From an uncultured Oscillospiraceae bacterium (GTDB lineage Bacteria; Bacillota; Clostridia; Oscillospirales; Oscillospiraceae): a stretch of DNA of 19,670 nucleotides. Location of the stretch: contig CAKTBC010000028.1 in NCBI GenBank assembly GCA_934533005.1, positions 1 to 19,670 of the forward strand, read 5' to 3'. Shown here one piece after another: positions 7,377-14,187 of the stretch. The stretch's first letter is position 1, and every line of letters begins with the position of its first letter. A program made the translations under genes and the position numbers. Under the pieces are notes generated by a model. The model did no database searches. It was not told where the DNA came from and saw nothing but the letters and a program-made list of their open reading frames with translations.

Positions 7377-8728
7377 TCGTTGATCTCCTGAAGTTTCTGC
7401 TCGCGCAGGCGCTTGGCATCCCGCCGCACGGCGGAGGCGGGAAGGAAAATGAATATTGCGGCGATCGCCGCACCGAGGAAGAGCTCGTAGGGATAGAGAT
7501 AACTTCCCGCGTAGCTCGGATACTTGGCGAGAATTTCCGCCGTCGGCTCAAGCGCAACGGCGCGGATGATGATGGGATCGAGAATGCTCGCGAGCACCAT
7601 GGGCAGCACGATATAGATGACCATCTTGACGCTCTGCACAGCACCGGCGCGGCCCTCAGGCGTATAGTCGCGCGCCGAGGCCGTGAAGAGACCGGCCATC
7701 ATGAGATTGCCCGCCATGATGAGCGTCCCGCCGACGCAGAGAAGCGGCATGGCGTGCCCGACAAATTTGATGAGATAGGCAATCACGCCGCCGAGCACCT
7801 GCATGAGCGCGACGGGGTAATAGAATTTCTCCTTGCCGAACCGGTCCATGATCTTTCCGGCGGCAACGCTGAGCACCGCCGAGGCGAGCACGACAATGGC
7901 GATGGGGACAATGTAGTTTTCGATCCCGAGCGTGACCTCTACGAGCGAGATCATGTACGGCTGCCACATCTGCATGGCGAGCCCCGAGAACATCATGCCG
8001 AAGAAGCAGACGTAGATCATTTTATTTGCGCGGATGTTCTCCGGCCGGAACGCGAATACGACCTCGCGCAGATAGCTTTCACCCTTCGTCGGGCGGAGAT
8101 TCGGGCTGTCCTTGAAGAGCCAAAGCCCCAGAATACCAGCGACTGAGGTGACTGCGCCGAGCACGAGATAGAATCCCGTCCAGTTGCCGTTCACGGTCAT
8201 GGAGTCAAACCCCGCGAAGATCACGACGAGCGCGAGGATCGGCATGATGCTCAAAACGATGTCGACCGTGCCGCGGTTCGTCACGTCCGTCACGTCCGTG
8301 ACCCAGGCGGAAAACGCCGCGTCGTTCGCTGCCGAGCCGATGGCAGACATGATGCAGTCCATGATGACGAACACTGTCACCGCAAGCCCCACCGGCAGCG
8401 CGACCTGCCCGTTGCCGAAGAGGGCGAACGTGGCGGTCGTCGCGCCCCAGAGAATGTAGCCCCAGCAGACGAACGAGCGGCGGCGTCCCACGCGGTCGGA
8501 CCACGCGGCGCTGAAGAATGTGGCAAGCGCCGCGGCAATGGCGCTCGCGGACACGGTGGCGCTCGTCGCCCAGCCGGCGGCGGTGATGTTTTTCTGGATG
8601 TACGTGGAGAAATAGACGTTCTCCACCATCCATGCGATCTGGCCGACAAAGCCGAAAATCAGAAGGCAGGCCCAAACTCTGCCGCCGAGCTTTGTGCTTT
8701 TGCGCTCGGCACTGGCGGTATTATCCAT
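7373..8728 (-). CDS. MFS transporter, probable glycoside importer
   Basis: A 451-residue major facilitator superfamily permease with about 12 hydrophobic segments. The MFS loop 2-3 motif is SDRVGRRR at 77-84, and its weaker second-half counterpart is GKIMDRFGKE at 291-300. The first helix region carries GQIAWMVENVYF (29-40), a pattern I associate with sugar/glycoside MFS carriers. The start has AGAGAGGG 7 nt upstream. Its first 8 nt overlap the end of the lgt-like gene, and its stop overlaps the GH2 start by 4 nt. Placement between galactokinase and a GH2 glycosidase suggests it imports the intact galactoside that GH2 cleaves. Specificity is inferred from context only. Confidence 0.9.
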   Translation of the reverse strand: MDNTASAERKSTKLGGRVWACLLIFGFVGQIAWMVENVYFSTYIQKNITAAGWATSATVSASAIAAALATFFSAAWSDRVGRRRSFVCWGYILWGATTATFALFGNGQVALPVGLAVTVFVIMDCIMSAIGSAANDAAFSAWVTDVTDVTNRGTVDIVLSIMPILALVVIFAGFDSMTVNGNWTGFYLVLGAVTSVAGILGLWLFKDSPNLRPTKGESYLREVVFAFRPENIRANKMIYVCFFGMMFSGLAMQMWQPYMISLVEVTLGIENYIVPIAIVVLASAVLSVAAGKIMDRFGKEKFYYPVALMQVLGGVIAYLIKFVGHAMPLLCVGGTLIMAGNLMMAGLFTASARDYTPEGRAGAVQSVKMVIYIVLPMVLASILDPIIIRAVALEPTAEILAKYPSYAGSYLYPYELFLGAAIAAIFIFLPASAVRRDAKRLREQKLQEINE

Positions 8729-9473
8729 GCTGTGTCCCTCTCTTTCGCAAGATGAGAATGGCTGCCGCTCCGGCAGCGGTGAAAAGCGCGATGAACTGCG
8801 AGGTGGAAAGCGTCCCGACCGCGCCGCGCGGATCGGCGCGCAGAAACTCGATCAGAAACCGGCCGATGCTGTACAAAAGGAGATACGTCCCCGTGAGCAG
8901 CCCGTCGCCGCGGCGCTTCTTTTCCAGAAGAAGCAGCAGCCCGGCGAGCAGAAAATCGCCTGCCGCGGAAAAAAGCTGCGTCGGCCAGAGCGGGATGCCA
9001 GCCGGAGCCATGCTGCCCGCCGGGAATGTAACGCCGAGAAAGCTCTCCGTCGGCTTTCCAAAGCAGCACCCGGCAAGAAAGCACCCGATACGTCCAAAGC
9101 CCTGTGCAAGCGCCACGGCGGGGATGAAGCAGTCCGCCAGACGCAGAAAGGGGAGCGAGCGCTTCCGGCAGTAAAGCCAGGCGGCACAGAGGCCGCATAC
9201 GATCCCGCCGTAGACAACGAAGCCCTCCGAGCCGAGCGCGCCGAGCGGATCGGCGCGAAATTCGCTCCAATGCGCAAAAAGGAAGACAAGCTTCGCCCCG
9301 GCAAAGCCGGTGACAAGAATGAGGAGAATGAGCATGTTGACGGATTGCGTATCAAGCTTCCGCTCCTCGGCACGCCGCCAGATGAGCAGCAGCGCCGCGG
9401 CGATGCCGAGACCGATGCAGAGCCCGTAGCCGTGCACCGTGAGACCGCCGATTGAAAAAAGGTCGTTATACAT
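8721..9473 (-). CDS. Lgt-like membrane protein (prolipoprotein diacylglyceryl transferase family)
   Basis: A 250-residue protein with about seven hydrophobic segments, matching the Lgt family, which transfers diacylglycerol from phosphatidylglycerol to the lipobox Cys of prolipoproteins. Family marks are TVHGYGL (12-18), GFVVYGGIVCG (84-94), FGRIGCFLAGCCFGK (126-140) and IEFLRAD (208-214). Compared with E. coli Lgt as I remember it, the key arginines (Arg128, Arg212) are kept, but the essential His103 position is Tyr88 and Asn146 is Cys131 within a GCC motif. It may be a clostridial Lgt variant or a paralogue with another substrate. The ATG is 2 nt after the galactokinase stop with AGAGG 7 nt upstream, and the gene overlaps the MFS gene by 8 nt. 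I leave the symbol blank because catalytic identity is uncertain. Confidence 0.82.
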   Translation of the reverse strand: MYNDLFSIGGLTVHGYGLCIGLGIAAALLLIWRRAEERKLDTQSVNMLILLILVTGFAGAKLVFLFAHWSEFRADPLGALGSEGFVVYGGIVCGLCAAWLYCRKRSLPFLRLADCFIPAVALAQGFGRIGCFLAGCCFGKPTESFLGVTFPAGSMAPAGIPLWPTQLFSAAGDFLLAGLLLLLEKKRRGDGLLTGTYLLLYSIGRFLIEFLRADPRGAVGTLSTSQFIALFTAAGAAAILILRKRGTQHG

Positions 9474-9475
9474 GG

Positions 9476-10762
9476 TTATTCCTCTTCGGAGAGGACGTGC
9501 GCGCCGCAGTCTCTCGTGCGCAGCTCAAAGCACGCGCCCTCGCCGTAATCGATGTCCATCGCGGCGCGGAAGGCTTCATAGTCCGCCGCCGGTACAAGGC
9601 ATTGAATGCACCCGGCAAACCCGCCTCCATGGATGCGCCATGCGCCCTTGCCCTCGAGCAGTGCCGCGGCGCGGTCGAGTGCCGTTGCCATTTCCGTGCG
9701 CTCCGGGTGCAGCGCGGGGACAACATTGCGCAGCAGCGTGCGAGATGAGGCACCCGAGGCGTTCATGTTTCGGATATACTCCGGCATGTTGCCCTCTTGC
9801 AGCGCCGCGGCCATACGGGCCACGCGCTCGTCCTCGGCAAAAAAGTGCGCGGCACGATCCACGGCAACGGGGGATATGTCCCGCGCGAGCCGGGCGCGCA
9901 CCTCCGGTGCGGCAAATGCCGCGGGATCAACCTGCCGCAGAACGTCCTTTCCAAACGCCTTGGCAACAGCGGTCATATCGCGGGGAATGGCGGCATAGTC
10001 CGGCGTGAGATCGTCGTGGCGCGAGTGCGTGTTCACGGCGCAGAGGACGTACCCATGTGCGCGAAAATCAAACGTGATGCGCAAAACGTCCGGGCGTTCA
10101 CTGTTGGCAAAATCGATCTTCGTGATGCCGCCGAACGCACTTGCGGCCTGATCCATCAGTCCGCTCGGCTTGCCGAAATAGTCGCGCTCGGCGCTCTGAC
10201 CGACGCGTGCGAGTGTGAGCGCGTCCACACATCCGCCGTTATAAAGCGCGGAAAAGATTGCGCCGGTAAGGTTTTCAAACGCTGCCGAGGACGAGAGCCC
10301 GCCTCCGGCAGGCACAAGCGAATGGACGCACGCGCGAAAGCCTCCGATGCGAAGCCCCCGGACGGCAAATCCCGCGGCGACGCCGCGGATGAGCGCGGCG
10401 GTCGTGCCGGCCTCGGCTTCGCGCGGCGCTCTTTCGCCGAGCGATACGCGCACGCTTCCAAACCCCTCGGAGACGATCTCCACGACGTTATCCTCTGTGG
10501 GCGTGGCAGCGGCGGCAATGTCCCGGGTGACCGCGGCGCAAAGCACAATGCCGAGCTGGTGATCGGTGTGGTTTCCGGCAAGCTCCGTGCGTCCCGGCGC
10601 GCTGAGCAAAAGCGCGTCCGGCGCGTCGCCGAACGTTTGGAGATATTCCTCGCAAAGCTGCACATAGCGCGCTTGCGCCGCGTTCGCCGCGCCGTAGAGC
10701 GCTGTGAGCTGCGCGTCGCACGCTCCGGCGGCGAGCCGCTCTTTCCACGCAGAAATATTCAC
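9476..10762 (-). CDS. galK: Galactokinase (GHMP kinase)
   Basis: Phosphorylates galactose to galactose-1-phosphate, the entry step of the Leloir pathway, in the cytoplasm. With the GTG start chosen here it is 428 residues, a normal to slightly long size. Numbered from that GTG, the galactokinase signature GRTELAGNHTDHQ is at 57-69, the GHMP ATP loop VPAGGGLSSSAAFE at 150-163, catalytic Asp204 in GLMDQA, and the third motif GGGFAG at 379-384. An ATG 21 nt further upstream is in frame, but the GGAGGG ribosome site lies inside that extension, 9 nt before the GTG, so GTG at 10762-10760 is preferred. It is the first gene of the galK/lgt-like/MFS/GH2 operon, behind a strong promoter at 10801-10830. 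galT and galE are not in the window. Confidence 0.95.
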   Translation of the reverse strand: MNISAWKERLAAGACDAQLTALYGAANAAQARYVQLCEEYLQTFGDAPDALLLSAPGRTELAGNHTDHQLGIVLCAAVTRDIAAAATPTEDNVVEIVSEGFGSVRVSLGERAPREAEAGTTAALIRGVAAGFAVRGLRIGGFRACVHSLVPAGGGLSSSAAFENLTGAIFSALYNGGCVDALTLARVGQSAERDYFGKPSGLMDQAASAFGGITKIDFANSERPDVLRITFDFRAHGYVLCAVNTHSRHDDLTPDYAAIPRDMTAVAKAFGKDVLRQVDPAAFAAPEVRARLARDISPVAVDRAAHFFAEDERVARMAAALQEGNMPEYIRNMNASGASSRTLLRNVVPALHPERTEMATALDRAAALLEGKGAWRIHGGGFAGCIQCLVPAADYEAFRAAMDIDYGEGACFELRTRDCGAHVLSEEE

Positions 10763-10800
10763 TGGATCGATCCCTCCGGGCATACATTTATATATGCTCG

Positions 10801-10830
10801 ATTATAATTCGCGAGGGTATGCCGTGTCAA
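10801..10830 (-). promoter_or_regulatory. Sigma-A promoter of the galK operon
   Basis: Minus strand: TTGACA (10830-10825), 18-bp spacer, TATAAT (10806-10801). Both hexamers are perfect. Start is expected near 10794, giving a leader of about 32 nt with the GGAGGG site. No clear operator dyad was seen over it. Confidence 0.85.
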
Positions 10831-10834
10831 CAGA

Positions 10835-10867
10835 ACAGCGCCGGAAGGATGTCACTTCCGGCGCTGT
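10835..10867 (-). terminator. Terminator after the lipoprotein gene
   Basis: A perfect 13-bp stem (10835-10847 with 10855-10867) with a 7-nt loop. On the minus strand it is followed by TTCTGTTG, a short U-rich tail that runs straight into the -35 box of the galK promoter. The stem shares the AGCGCCGGAAGGA arm with the terminator at 14138-14168. Confidence 0.78.
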
Positions 10868-10890
10868 GCAGCATGCGTATGGCGTATGGT

Positions 10891-11394
10891 TTATTCGATC
10901 CCGGCGATCAGCTCGGCGAGCGTGTCGGCGCTCACGCCGACGGTGGAGAAGAAGGCATAGGAATAATCGTCCTTCGTCCAGATGGCGGAGAACACGTTCT
11001 CGCCGTCGCCCTTTTCGGTCACGGTGATATCGCCGACGGTCACGGTCTCGGTTTTGGCGTAATCGGTGTAATCCCCGCTGATATCCTCCGAGCCGGTGCC
11101 CTTGCGGAGGCTGGCGCGGTCGTCGTTTTCACCGCCGCCGTAGCAGACTTCCAGAATTTTGTCGCTGTCGTTCAAAAAGCGGATGGCGGTCTGCGAAAGC
11201 CCGGCAACGGTTTCCGGCGCGGTCATGCCGTAGCCGATGGCCGTTTCGGCTTCTTCCATCGTGGCGGCGTCCGTCCACGGGTTCGGGATCTGGTTTATAT
11301 TGTCTTCATCGGTCGGTAGAGTCGCCACAGCACCGCACGCGGCGAGCGCGAGCACGAGAGCAAAAGCAAGTACGAGAGAAAGCACCTTTTTCAT
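10891..11394 (-). CDS. Small secreted lipoprotein, DUF4367-like
   Basis: A 167-residue predicted lipoprotein. The signal peptide is MKK plus a hydrophobic run, and the lipobox LAAC puts the lipidated Cys at 20, so the mature protein would sit on the outer face of the membrane. The acidic mature part ends in WTKDDYSYAFFS and a short helix, resembling the C-terminal W..xxYSY region of DUF4367 proteins; I regard that as a weak family match. Function is unknown. AAGGAG lies about 13 nt upstream of the ATG, which is long spacing. The gene stands alone, with a terminator downstream and a 43-nt hairpin-forming dyad upstream at 11433-11475. Confidence 0.85.
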   Translation of the reverse strand: MKKVLSLVLAFALVLALAACGAVATLPTDEDNINQIPNPWTDAATMEEAETAIGYGMTAPETVAGLSQTAIRFLNDSDKILEVCYGGGENDDRASLRKGTGSEDISGDYTDYAKTETVTVGDITVTEKGDGENVFSAIWTKDDYSYAFFSTVGVSADTLAELIAGIE

Positions 11395-11432
11395 GGTATC
11401 GGATAAACTCCTTTTGCTTTGTTTTTAAGCCA

Positions 11433-11475
11433 CCGTGCGCATCGGTGTCTGACTGTAGGACGCTGCTGCGCACGG
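11433..11475. other. Long imperfect dyad (hairpin) upstream of the lipoprotein gene
   Basis: CCGTGCGCA (11433-11441) pairs perfectly with TGCGCACGG (11467-11475). After one mismatch, a further 7 pairs form on the plus-strand reading (11443-11449 with 11459-11465, two of them G-U), leaving a 9-nt loop. It lies about 40-80 nt upstream of the lipoprotein ATG and upstream of the XdhC promoter. It could be a leader structure on the lipoprotein mRNA or an operator. No U-tract directly follows on either strand. Confidence 0.55.
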
Positions 11476-11491
11476 AATGTTCCAAATTTTC

Positions 11492-11520
11492 TTGAAAATA
11501 TTAAAACATAGTGTTATAGT
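11492..11520 (+). promoter_or_regulatory. Sigma-A promoter for XdhC/mnmA
   Basis: TTGAAA (11492-11497), 17-bp spacer, TATAGT (11515-11520), in an AT-rich island. Start is expected near 11527, giving a leader of about 34 nt that holds the AAGGTG ribosome site at 11549-11554. Confidence 0.75.
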
Positions 11521-11560
11521 AGGTAAAACAAAGACAAAAGAACCAAAGAAGGTGCGATGT

Positions 11561-12490
11561 ATGATCCGGGAAGAATTTCAGCCGATCCTTGAAAGCCTGG
11601 AAGCTGGACGCAGCGCCGTGCTGCACCGGACGGTGGACGGCGTTTGCTATACCAGATTGTTCCGGCCGCGCGAGCGGCTCATCCTGCTTGGCGGCGGACA
11701 TATCGCGCAGCCGCTCTGCCGCATGGCGGCCATGCTGGATTTTGATGTGACCGTTGTAGACGACCGGCCGGACTTTGCCGCCGCGTCGCGCTTCCCGGAG
11801 GCGGCGCATACCGTGTGCGACGCTTTTGCCGCGGCCATCGCGGCGCTTAATCTCCGTAAGACGGATTATGTCTGCGTCATCACGCGCGGCCACCGCTGGG
11901 ACGCCGACTGTCTGCGGCAGATTCTCTCCGGCACGATGCCGTCGTATCTCGGCATGATTGGCTCGCGCCGCCGCGTAGCAGGGCTGATGAAGCTTTTGAA
12001 GGACGAAGGGTACGATGCGGAAAAGCTTGCCGCCATCCACGCGCCCATCGGCCTTTCCATCGGTGCGGTGACGCCTGCGGAGATCGCCATTTCCATCTGC
12101 GCGCAGCTCGTGGAGCATCGCCGCGCCCTGCCGGAGACGGAGTATCCAGGCACGCTGCTCGAGCAGACAAACTCGGATCTCTCCGCCATCCGGTATCTCG
12201 CGGAAAACGAGGAGCCCAAGGCGCTGCTGCTCGTGCTCACGTCCACGGGCTCCACACCGGTCAAGTCCGGCTCGCTCATGGCGGTGAATAAGCTTGGCAC
12301 AGGCTATGGCACCATCGGCGGCGGGTGCAGCGAGGCCGCAGCAATGCAGCGCGCGCGGAAGATCATCGGCTCGGGCGAGAGCTGCGTCATTGAGATCGAT
12401 ATGACGAACGACGTAGCCGCGGACGAGGGCATGGTCTGCGGCGGGACGATGCGCGTCCTCATCGAGGACACCTCGGAGCGCGGCGCATGA
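11561..12490 (+). CDS. XdhC/CoxI-family protein, domain-swapped
   Basis: A 309-residue member of the XdhC/CoxI family, whose members bind molybdenum cofactor and help insert sulfurated cofactor into xanthine dehydrogenase-type hydroxylases. The Rossmann domain comes first: LILLGGGHIAQPL (40-52), VVDDRPDFA (65-73), CVITRGHRWD (105-114), GMIGSRRR (131-138). The CoxI-like part comes last: LTSTGSTPVKSGS (226-238), GTIGGGCSEAA (250-260), GMVCGGTMRV (290-299). Classical XdhC has the opposite order. The ATG at 11561 was chosen over upstream in-frame codons because AAGGTG sits 6 nt before it and the promoter lies between them. Its stop overlaps the mnmA start (ATGA). No molybdenum hydroxylase subunit is in the window, so its client is unknown. 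Confidence 0.88.
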   Translation: MIREEFQPILESLEAGRSAVLHRTVDGVCYTRLFRPRERLILLGGGHIAQPLCRMAAMLDFDVTVVDDRPDFAAASRFPEAAHTVCDAFAAAIAALNLRKTDYVCVITRGHRWDADCLRQILSGTMPSYLGMIGSRRRVAGLMKLLKDEGYDAEKLAAIHAPIGLSIGAVTPAEIAISICAQLVEHRRALPETEYPGTLLEQTNSDLSAIRYLAENEEPKALLLVLTSTGSTPVKSGSLMAVNKLGTGYGTIGGGCSEAAAMQRARKIIGSGESCVIEIDMTNDVAADEGMVCGGTMRVLIEDTSERGA

Positions 12491-13548
12491 AGGCGCTCAT
12501 TGCCATGAGCGGCGGCGTCGATTCGTCCGTCGCGGCGTATCTTGTGCAGCGCGCGGGGTACGAATGCATCGGCTGCACGATGAAGCTGTATACGAACACC
12601 GATGCCGGGATATCCGAGAAGCACACCTGCTGCTCGCTCGACGATGTGGAGGATGCCCGCGCCGTTGCCTACCGGCTCGGGATGCGTTACTGCGTTTTTA
12701 ACTTCTCCGAGGGCTTTCGCGAGCAGGTCATGCTGCCATTTTGCGAGGCGTACCGCCGTGCCCGCACGCCGAACCCCTGCATTGAGTGCAACCGGCGCAT
12801 GAAGTTTGACGCGCTCTTCCGCCGCGCTGAAGAGCTTGGCTGCGAGAAGATCGTCACCGGCCATTATGCGCGGATCGATAGGGCGGGGGAGCGGTACATT
12901 CTCCGAAAGGCGCTTGACGAGACGAAGGATCAGAGCTACGTGCTCTACGCTATGACGCAGCGTGAGCTTGCTCATACGCTCTTTCCGCTGGGCGCCATGC
13001 GCAAAAGTGAAACGCGCGCCATCGCCGAGACGGAGAGCTTTGTGAACGCGCGCAAAAAGGACAGCCAGGACATCTGCTTTGCCCCGGACGGCGACTATGC
13101 CGCCGCTATTGAGCGCCTGACGGGAGAGAAGAGCGTTCCCGGCACGTTTGTCTCGACGGACGGGCGCATTCTCGGCGAGCATAAGGGGATCATTCATTAC
13201 ACCGTGGGTCAGCGCCGGGGACTCGGTATTCCGCACGGCGAGCGGCTGTATGTCTGCCGGATCGCCCCGGAGAAAAACGAGGTCGTTCTCGGTGAAGAGA
13301 AGGATCTGTACCGGGGCGAGACGGCGGTGTCGGACGTGAACTGGATCGCCGGGGAGACGCCGGAGGAGCCGGTGCGCTGTGCGGTGAAGATCCGCTACCG
13401 CGCGAGAGAGCAGGCTGCGACCGTGTACCCGGAGGAGGGTGGCCGCGCCCGCGTGGTGTTCGATGCGCCGCAGCGCGCCGTAACGCCGGGGCAGGCGGCG
13501 GTGTTCTATGACGGGGATACTGTTCTCGGCGGCGGAACGATCGATTGA
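12487..13548 (+). CDS. mnmA: tRNA-specific 2-thiouridylase MnmA
   Basis: Catalyses ATP-dependent 2-thiolation of the wobble uridine of tRNA-Lys, -Glu and -Gln, taking sulfur from a cysteine-desulfurase relay. At 353 residues it is of normal length. The PP-loop SGGVDSS is at 8-14. The catalytic cysteine pair is Cys98 in TPNPCIECN and Cys197 in DSQDICFAP. The GHYAR tRNA/substrate segment is at 125-129, and HYTVGQRRGLGI at 237-248. CCSLDDVEDA (48-57) is typical of clostridial members. The start overlaps the XdhC stop by 4 nt, so translation is probably coupled. No convincing terminator follows before the GtrA promoter. Confidence 0.96.
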   Translation: MKALIAMSGGVDSSVAAYLVQRAGYECIGCTMKLYTNTDAGISEKHTCCSLDDVEDARAVAYRLGMRYCVFNFSEGFREQVMLPFCEAYRRARTPNPCIECNRRMKFDALFRRAEELGCEKIVTGHYARIDRAGERYILRKALDETKDQSYVLYAMTQRELAHTLFPLGAMRKSETRAIAETESFVNARKKDSQDICFAPDGDYAAAIERLTGEKSVPGTFVSTDGRILGEHKGIIHYTVGQRRGLGIPHGERLYVCRIAPEKNEVVLGEEKDLYRGETAVSDVNWIAGETPEEPVRCAVKIRYRAREQAATVYPEEGGRARVVFDAPQRAVTPGQAAVFYDGDTVLGGGTID

Positions 13549-13575
13549 GAAAGTGCGCCGCGGGAGGATTCCCTC

Positions 13576-13604
13576 TTGCGTGCTGCGCCGATCTCAGGTA
13601 TAAA
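13576..13604 (+). promoter_or_regulatory. Probable promoter for the GtrA-family gene
   Basis: TTGCGT (13576-13581), 17-bp spacer, TATAAA (13599-13604), in the 82-nt gap after mnmA. Start is expected near 13611, leaving room for the AAGGGAGG ribosome site. The -35 is only a partial match and read-through from mnmA is also possible. Confidence 0.55.
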
Positions 13605-13630
13605 CATGGGATGGAAGGGAGGCGGTATCC

Positions 13631-14125
13631 TTGCCGGAAACGCCGATAAACGAAAAACCGACGCTCTCCAGGCGCGACAACCTGTTCATGGCGCTCAAAT
13701 ACCTGATGTGCACCGCGGGTGCGGGCATCATCCAGTTCGTGAGCTTCACGCTGCTCAACACCGTGGCGCATTTTGACCGGCTGCCGGTCTTTTTGCAGCT
13801 GTTCCCCGGCGCGGCGGTCACGGAGCTCAAGTATGGGCCCTCGTACTTCGTGGCGCTGGCGCTCTCGGTGATCTTCAACTTCACCGCGAACCGGAAGTAT
13901 ACGTTCCGCAGCGCGAACAACGTGCCCATCGCCATGGCAAAGGTGCTCGGGTACTATCTCGTATTCACGCCGCTTTCCATCTGGTGGGGCGAGGCGCTCG
14001 CGCAGCACGGCTGGAACGAATTTGCGATCCTCGTGCCGACGATGGTCATCAACGCCGTCACGGAGTTCCTCTTCAACCGCTTCGTTGTGTTCCGCGATTC
14101 GATCAACACCGCGGTCAAAAAATAA
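13631..14125 (+). CDS. GtrA-family integral membrane protein
   Basis: A 164-residue protein with four hydrophobic segments (about 22-44, 69-86, 101-120, 130-151). Members of the GtrA family are linked to transport or flipping of polyprenyl-linked sugars for cell-surface glycans. The conserved loop NFTANRKYTFR (83-93) and the C-terminal repeat of the same pattern, FLFNRFVVFR (146-155), are both present. The start is TTG at 13631, supported by AAGGGAGG at 13615-13622 with 8-nt spacing. No glycosyltransferase partner is adjacent, so its lipid-sugar substrate cannot be proposed. A terminator follows directly. Confidence 0.88.
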   Translation: MPETPINEKPTLSRRDNLFMALKYLMCTAGAGIIQFVSFTLLNTVAHFDRLPVFLQLFPGAAVTELKYGPSYFVALALSVIFNFTANRKYTFRSANNVPIAMAKVLGYYLVFTPLSIWWGEALAQHGWNEFAILVPTMVINAVTEFLFNRFVVFRDSINTAVKK

Positions 14126-14137
14126 GGAGAAAAAGTC

Positions 14138-14168
14138 AGCGCCGGAAGGACAGGATCCTTCCGGCGCT
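14138..14168. terminator. Bidirectional terminator between GtrA and ArsP_2-type genes
   Basis: A perfect 13-bp stem (14138-14150 with 14156-14168) with a 5-nt loop. The minus-strand tail GACTTTTTCTCC is a good U-tract for the permease gene. The plus-strand tail TTGTCG is weak. The arm AGCGCCGGAAGGA is also used by the terminator at 10835-10867. Confidence 0.85.
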
Positions 14169-14187
14169 TTGTCGTATATGGAAAAAA

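Noticed and set aside
10763..10783. Upstream ATG start for galK adding 7 residues
   Set aside because: The GGAGGG ribosome site lies inside this extension, at proper spacing for the GTG at 10762.
9797..10807. 336-codon plus-strand ORF opposite galK
   Set aside because: Shadow of galactokinase. It covers the galK promoter and shows no domain.
13549..13575. Possible terminator after mnmA
   Set aside because: Only a 4-bp GGGA/TCCC stem with no U-tract was found.
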